Source of the DNA: UBA2589 sp965223235
GTDB lineage: Bacteria; Gemmatimonadota; Gemmatimonadetes; Longimicrobiales; Gaopeijiaceae
Direction of reading: 5' to 3'
Length of the DNA stretch: 64,000 bases
Assembly: GCA_965223235.1 (NCBI GenBank)
Contig: CBDCVV010000005.1
Location: 1 to 64,000 of the forward strand
This document shows positions 60,677-64,000 of this stretch, one piece after another; position 1 is the stretch's first letter, and every line of letters starts with the position of its first letter. The notes beneath the pieces were generated by a model, which was not told the DNA's origin, made no database searches, and was given only the letters and a program-made list of their open reading frames with translations. Position numbers and translations under genes: made by a program.

Positions 60677-61765
60677 CTAAGCTCGTGGTGCCCCGCCCGG
60701 ATCGAAAGCTTTTCTCACCAAGCCGGGGAATTCGAGTGAGGCGGAGGCCGATCCATCGAGGGATCCGACACGCCCGTGCCGGAAGTGGAACGAGGCAGCG
60801 GAAGCGACCATCGCGCCGTTGTCCAAAGAGAGTCGAGGAGAGGCGTAGTGTACCGACCCCTCGAGGCGCGCCCGCATCTCCGCCCTGAGACGGGCGTTCG
60901 CGCTCACCCCTCCGCCTAGGACGACTCTCGAGCATCCGGTCGCTTCGACCGCTCTCAGCGTCTTCGAGACGAGAACGTCGACCGCCGCCTCTTGGAAGGA
61001 CGCGGCCAGGTGAGGCCGCTCGGCGAGCACTGCCTCATTCCCGCCCTCTCTCTCGAGGCGAAGAACGACGTCGCGCACAGCGGTCTTTAGACCACTGAAC
61101 GAGAAGTCGAAGTAGCCGTCACTCCCGGGCCCGCCCTTGCGAAGCATCGGTCGGGGGAAAGCAAACCTCGAGGGGTCTCCATTCTCTGCCTCGGCTTGAA
61201 CCGCAGGGCCTCCGGGGTATGGGAGCCCCAACAGCTTCGCGACCTTATCGAACGCTTCCCCCGCCGCGTCGTCTCGGGTCTGACCGAAGAGCTCATACTC
61301 TCCCCACGCTTTGGCGTGCAGGAGTAGGGTATGGCCACCCGACACGAGCAGAGCGACGAACGGGGGTTCGGCATCGGGATCTTCCAACGACGGGCCGAAG
61401 AGATGGGCCTCCATGTGGTGGACGGGGACCCAAGGGCGGCCACACCCGAAGGCTGCTGCTTTCGACCAGCAGACACCCACGAGGAGGGCCCCGATCAAGC
61501 CGGGTCCGGCCGTGACCCCGAAGACATCCACGTCCGACAGCTCCACGCCAGCCGACTCGAGTGTCGCGTCCACCACGCGATCGACCTTCTGCAGGTGGGC
61601 CCTCGCCGCGAGCTCCGGGACGACGCCTCCGTACACTTCATGGATGTCTTGGGAGAGGATGACGTGCCCCAAGATCTCACCGGCCCCATCGAGCACAGCG
61701 GCCGAGGTTTCGTCGCACGATGTTTCGAGCCCCAGCACGAGGGGTCGGGGTCGGCCCTCGATCAC
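60677..61765 (-). CDS. tsaD: tRNA N6-threonylcarbamoyladenosine transferase TsaD
   Basis: The 362-aa ASKHA enzyme has LGLETSCDETSAAVL, the metal-binding HHMEAH, and GGGVSANARLR. It attaches threonylcarbamoyl to A37 of ANN-decoding tRNAs, together with TsaB/E. YbbR overlaps it by four bases upstream (ATGA). Confidence 0.97.
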   Translation of the reverse strand: MIEGRPRPLVLGLETSCDETSAAVLDGAGEILGHVILSQDIHEVYGGVVPELAARAHLQKVDRVVDATLESAGVELSDVDVFGVTAGPGLIGALLVGVCWSKAAAFGCGRPWVPVHHMEAHLFGPSLEDPDAEPPFVALLVSGGHTLLLHAKAWGEYELFGQTRDDAAGEAFDKVAKLLGLPYPGGPAVQAEAENGDPSRFAFPRPMLRKGGPGSDGYFDFSFSGLKTAVRDVVLRLEREGGNEAVLAERPHLAASFQEAAVDVLVSKTLRAVEATGCSRVVLGGGVSANARLRAEMRARLEGSVHYASPRLSLDNGAMVASAASFHFRHGRVGSLDGSASASLEFPGLVRKAFDPGGAPRA

Positions 61766-62730
61766 GAGCCTCCTCCGACCTGGTCGAGGGATCGGCGTAC
61801 CGTGATCCGAGAGGGTTCCGGCGTTGCGGTGACGAGTGAGGGTACGCCGTCGACCTGCACGGATACCGTCCGCTCCTCACCAGGCTCCATCCCACTCAGG
61901 AGTTCGGGCGGAAGCCATACCCGCAGGCGGGCGGCATCGAGCGCCGTTACGAGCGTGCGCGGACCGCTCAACCGTATGTGCATCGACTCAGGGTCTGCGA
62001 TCACTTCGTCCTCGCCCGGACCCGCGACCGCCTCGACCAGAATCCCTTCCAAGACACGCTCGACAAACGGCTCCACCCGGACATCGAGCGTCGCGGATCG
62101 AGGGACCACGGAGGCGCCGAGGAGCGTGGCGGTATCGACTGGAATCGAAAACGACCCAGACGCCGTGACGTCGGCCAGATCGAAGGGAAGTAGCCGTACC
62201 GAGTCGAGACCCGCCAGTCTGCTCTCAGGGCCCCTTACGCGCACGAGCTGCGGACTCACCTCGAACTCCGCGGCCTGAGCCAGATGGCTCGGCACCTCAC
62301 CGAGCACCCGCGCGGCCACAGGCACGAGGCGCACCCGTGCCTCTTCGAAAGACACCCGGACGTTCGCGGGGGAAACAGACTCGACGGTAAGGCCACTCCT
62401 TTGGCCGAGCTGGACCCACTCCCGACGCAACGCGATCAGGGTATCCCGAGACGTGACGCTCTCTACGGGAATTCGCAGTGTCGTGCCCTCTCGGGCGAAC
62501 CGAATGATCTCCCGAGCGGGACCGCCGAGCCGGACCTCGACCGTGGATGGGTCGGGCGGGCCTGCTGCGGTCCACGTCGTGTCCGCGATTTGAAGCAGGA
62601 CGGGGACGGACGCGAAGGTTTCCTGGTTCGCCGGCTCCGTTTGCACGAGTGCCCAGAGGAAAATCGACAGCGCCAATGCGGACAGCTTCAGGCGCCAATT
62701 CCGCGTCAGCGCCTGGGTGCGCGTGGCCAT
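61762..62730 (-). CDS. YbbR-domain protein
   Basis: The 322-aa protein has one N-terminal helix (LKLSALALSIFLWALV) followed by YbbR-like beta domains of about 75-80 residues (three, ending near 100, 190 and 270). YbbR proteins usually accompany diadenylate cyclase (CdaA) in Firmicutes, but no cdaA is visible here. It overlaps tsaD by four bases. The role in this clade is unknown. Confidence 0.88.
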   Translation of the reverse strand: MATRTQALTRNWRLKLSALALSIFLWALVQTEPANQETFASVPVLLQIADTTWTAAGPPDPSTVEVRLGGPAREIIRFAREGTTLRIPVESVTSRDTLIALRREWVQLGQRSGLTVESVSPANVRVSFEEARVRLVPVAARVLGEVPSHLAQAAEFEVSPQLVRVRGPESRLAGLDSVRLLPFDLADVTASGSFSIPVDTATLLGASVVPRSATLDVRVEPFVERVLEGILVEAVAGPGEDEVIADPESMHIRLSGPRTLVTALDAARLRVWLPPELLSGMEPGEERTVSVQVDGVPSLVTATPEPSRITVRRSLDQVGGGS

Positions 62731-62733
62731 CGC

Positions 62734-63297
62734 CTACTGGGCCGAGAGGAGCCGACGGATGAGCTCCACATTCTCAGGAGCATCCCACTCGGTGGGTCCG
62801 GCCACCTTCTTGTAGATGACACCGTCTTTGCCGATGAGGAAGCTCTCCGGCACCCCGGTCGTCCGATACACCTGTTGGATGTCTCCGTCGGGATCGTGGA
62901 GAATTGGGAAGGAGAGTCCGAGGGATTCGGTGAACGCCTCAAGGTCGCCCCCCACACGCCCGCCTTGGTCCATCTGACCCTCGAGGGCATCGACACTCAC
63001 CGCAAGAATCTCGAAATCCTCACCGTCCAACGCGTCGTAGAGCCGCTGCATGGAGGGCATCTCCACCACACACGGTCCGCACCAGGTCGCCCACACGTTC
63101 ACGAGAAGGACGTATTCGCCCAGGTAGTCCCCGAGAGAGACAGATTCCCCACTCATATCGACCACCGCGAAGTCGGGCGCTTCACTCCCGTTGATGATCG
63201 GCTTGTAATTCTCGCGCGACACCCAGGCGAAGCCCACTACCCCGGCCACGAAGACCATGGCCCACAAATACGGGGATCGAGCGAAAGAGCGCTTCAT
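62734..63297 (-). CDS. TlpA-family thioredoxin-like protein
   Basis: The 187-aa protein has an N-terminal anchor (YLWAMVFVAGVVGFAWV), then a thioredoxin fold with WCGPC at 72-76 and the cis-Pro in TGVPESFLIG. It likely reduces or oxidises periplasmic thiols, as in cytochrome c maturation or peroxide defence. It starts near a run of three overlapping genes; its stop is 3 bp before ybbR. Confidence 0.95.
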   Translation of the reverse strand: MKRSFARSPYLWAMVFVAGVVGFAWVSRENYKPIINGSEAPDFAVVDMSGESVSLGDYLGEYVLLVNVWATWCGPCVVEMPSMQRLYDALDGEDFEILAVSVDALEGQMDQGGRVGGDLEAFTESLGLSFPILHDPDGDIQQVYRTTGVPESFLIGKDGVIYKKVAGPTEWDAPENVELIRRLLSAQ

Positions 63298-63349
63298 GGT
63301 GAGGTACCGAGAGCAGGCGCGGGGTACCGATCACTACGGGAGACGTGGA

Positions 63350-64000
63350 TCATTGTTCCCTCCCAGAGCCGCGGCGACCTACACGAAGCGTCACCGGTGT
63401 ACCCTGCTCCAGCTCCGTTTCTGGATCGGGGATCTGCTCCACCACGATGCCTTGATCGCGCCCGAACATGAAGACCTCTTCAACCCGCCCGATCGAGAGC
63501 CCGAGCGACTCCACCACTCGCTCCGCTTCGGACTGCGTCAGCCCTACCAAGGTCGGCATCGGCACCACCGGTGGGCCCATGCTGACCGTAAGTCTCACCT
63601 CGGCCGGGATCACCATCTCCGATCCGATCTCTGGGGCTACCGAGATCACGGTACCACGCGCTTCATCGGACTCCGTCATCTCGGTAGAGGTCGTGAACCC
63701 GGTCGTTTCCAGCACGACGCGAGCTCGACTCTGCTCCAGACCCAGCACCTCCGGGACACGTCGGGTCTCCGGCCCAGTGCTGACCGTGAGACGAACCTCC
63801 GCGAGCGGCTGAGCCAGCTGCCCGGGAAGGGGCGACTGACCCAGTACGATCCCCTGAGCGGCCGTCGGGTGCTGGAGTGAATCGATCGAACCCATCTCGA
63901 GACCCGCACCTTCGAGTCGTTCCTCCGCACTCGCAAAGCCCAGGCCACGCAGGTCGGGTACGTCGAAGAGTTCTCCGGCGGGGGGTGCCGGGGGAAAGAA
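63350..64000 (-). CDS. PASTA-domain protein, N-terminus cut by window edge
   Basis: The frame is open from the right edge to the stop at 63350 (at least 216 codons). It contains three PASTA units: VPDLRGLGFASAEERLEGAG to EVRLTVSTGP, VPEVLGLEQSRARVVLETTG to EVRLTVSMGP, and MPTLVGLTQSEAERVVESLG to TPVTLRVG. PASTA domains bind peptidoglycan or beta-lactams and occur in PBPs and in PknB/StkP kinases. Upstream residues are Pro-rich (FFPPAPPAGE), which could be the linker of a transpeptidase or kinase; the enzyme part lies beyond the window. It heads the 13-kb operon, 52 bp before the tlpA-like gene. Confidence 0.9.
   Translation of the reverse strand, partial: FFPPAPPAGELFDVPDLRGLGFASAEERLEGAGLEMGSIDSLQHPTAAQGIVLGQSPLPGQLAQPLAEVRLTVSTGPETRRVPEVLGLEQSRARVVLETTGFTTSTEMTESDEARGTVISVAPEIGSEMVIPAEVRLTVSMGPPVVPMPTLVGLTQSEAERVVESLGLSIGRVEEVFMFGRDQGIVVEQIPDPETELEQGTPVTLRVGRRGSGREQ

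Noticed and set aside
1..64000. Mobile elements, phage genes, defence systems, tRNA or rRNA genes
   Set aside because: No transposase, integrase, phage structural, restriction or toxin-antitoxin protein, and no cloverleaf or rRNA stretch was recognised in the gaps.

Overview
The window reads as a chromosomal segment of a GC-rich Gram-negative bacterium. Evidence for a double membrane is direct: an Omp85/TamA barrel with TamB, an OmpA-type porin, a DUF481 outer-membrane protein, Lgt and many lipoproteins. A Ser/Thr kinase fused to TPRs, a DUF5916/CBM9 protein, CarboxypepD_reg proteins, a CocE-type X-Pro peptidase and VWA/DUF3520 protein together resemble Gemmatimonadota or a neighbouring FCB-group lineage; this placement is an inference from gene content. 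No rRNA, tRNA, CRISPR array, IS element or prophage was found, and no stretch over 300 bp lacks a gene.

1-14 kb is an envelope and osmotic-stress region: a truncated lipoprotein, a neutral zinc metallopeptidase, a DUF937 protein, an OmpA/thrombospondin-3 protein, LysM (Kbp), dodecin, a HerA-like ATPase, MscL, a YegP protein, then a translationally coupled operon of an ECF sigma factor, a small membrane protein and an MscS-type channel, divergent from a DUF481 outer-membrane protein, followed by a Ser/Thr kinase. Five promoters here share one two-block motif, TGTGACT then GGTC 16-17 bases later (equivalently GTGAC-N17/18-GTC), each 39-64 bp before a start codon, including the sigma gene's own. 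I read this as the autoregulated regulon of the local ECF sigma factor (sigma, DUF481, OmpA, YegP, LysM), the most novel result in the window.

14-33 kb: a barrel-less CarboxypepD_reg/plug protein, a VWA protein, DUF5916 and CocE proteins, then the conserved ffh-rpsP-rimM-trmD-rplS-rnhB block, interrupted by an opposite-strand M28 peptidase, with an S16 protein that carries a long Ala/Glu tail. Next come purA, a DapA-family aldolase, pilT, trpS, an inositol monophosphatase and an Hsp20 gene that has a near-consensus sigma-54 promoter.

33-46.5 kb is a peptidoglycan-salvage locus: two NagZ-like GH3 enzymes (one fused to a class C beta-lactamase-like domain), an SSS-type symporter and a BadF-type amino-sugar kinase in one overlapping operon; divergently NamZ (GH171/DUF1343) and an M14 carboxypeptidase; then a D-amino-acid transaminase, a secreted asparaginase and an MBL-fold lipoprotein. 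Together they could strip MurNAc and GlcNAc from wall fragments, trim peptides, import and phosphorylate the sugars, and process D-amino acids.

46.5-64 kb holds a PspA-YbjN pair, uvrA, and a tightly packed minus-strand operon of about 13 kb: a PASTA protein (cut by the window edge), TlpA-like thioredoxin, YbbR, TsaD, Lgt, metallophosphoesterase, small membrane protein, TamA-like Omp85, TamB and HtpX.
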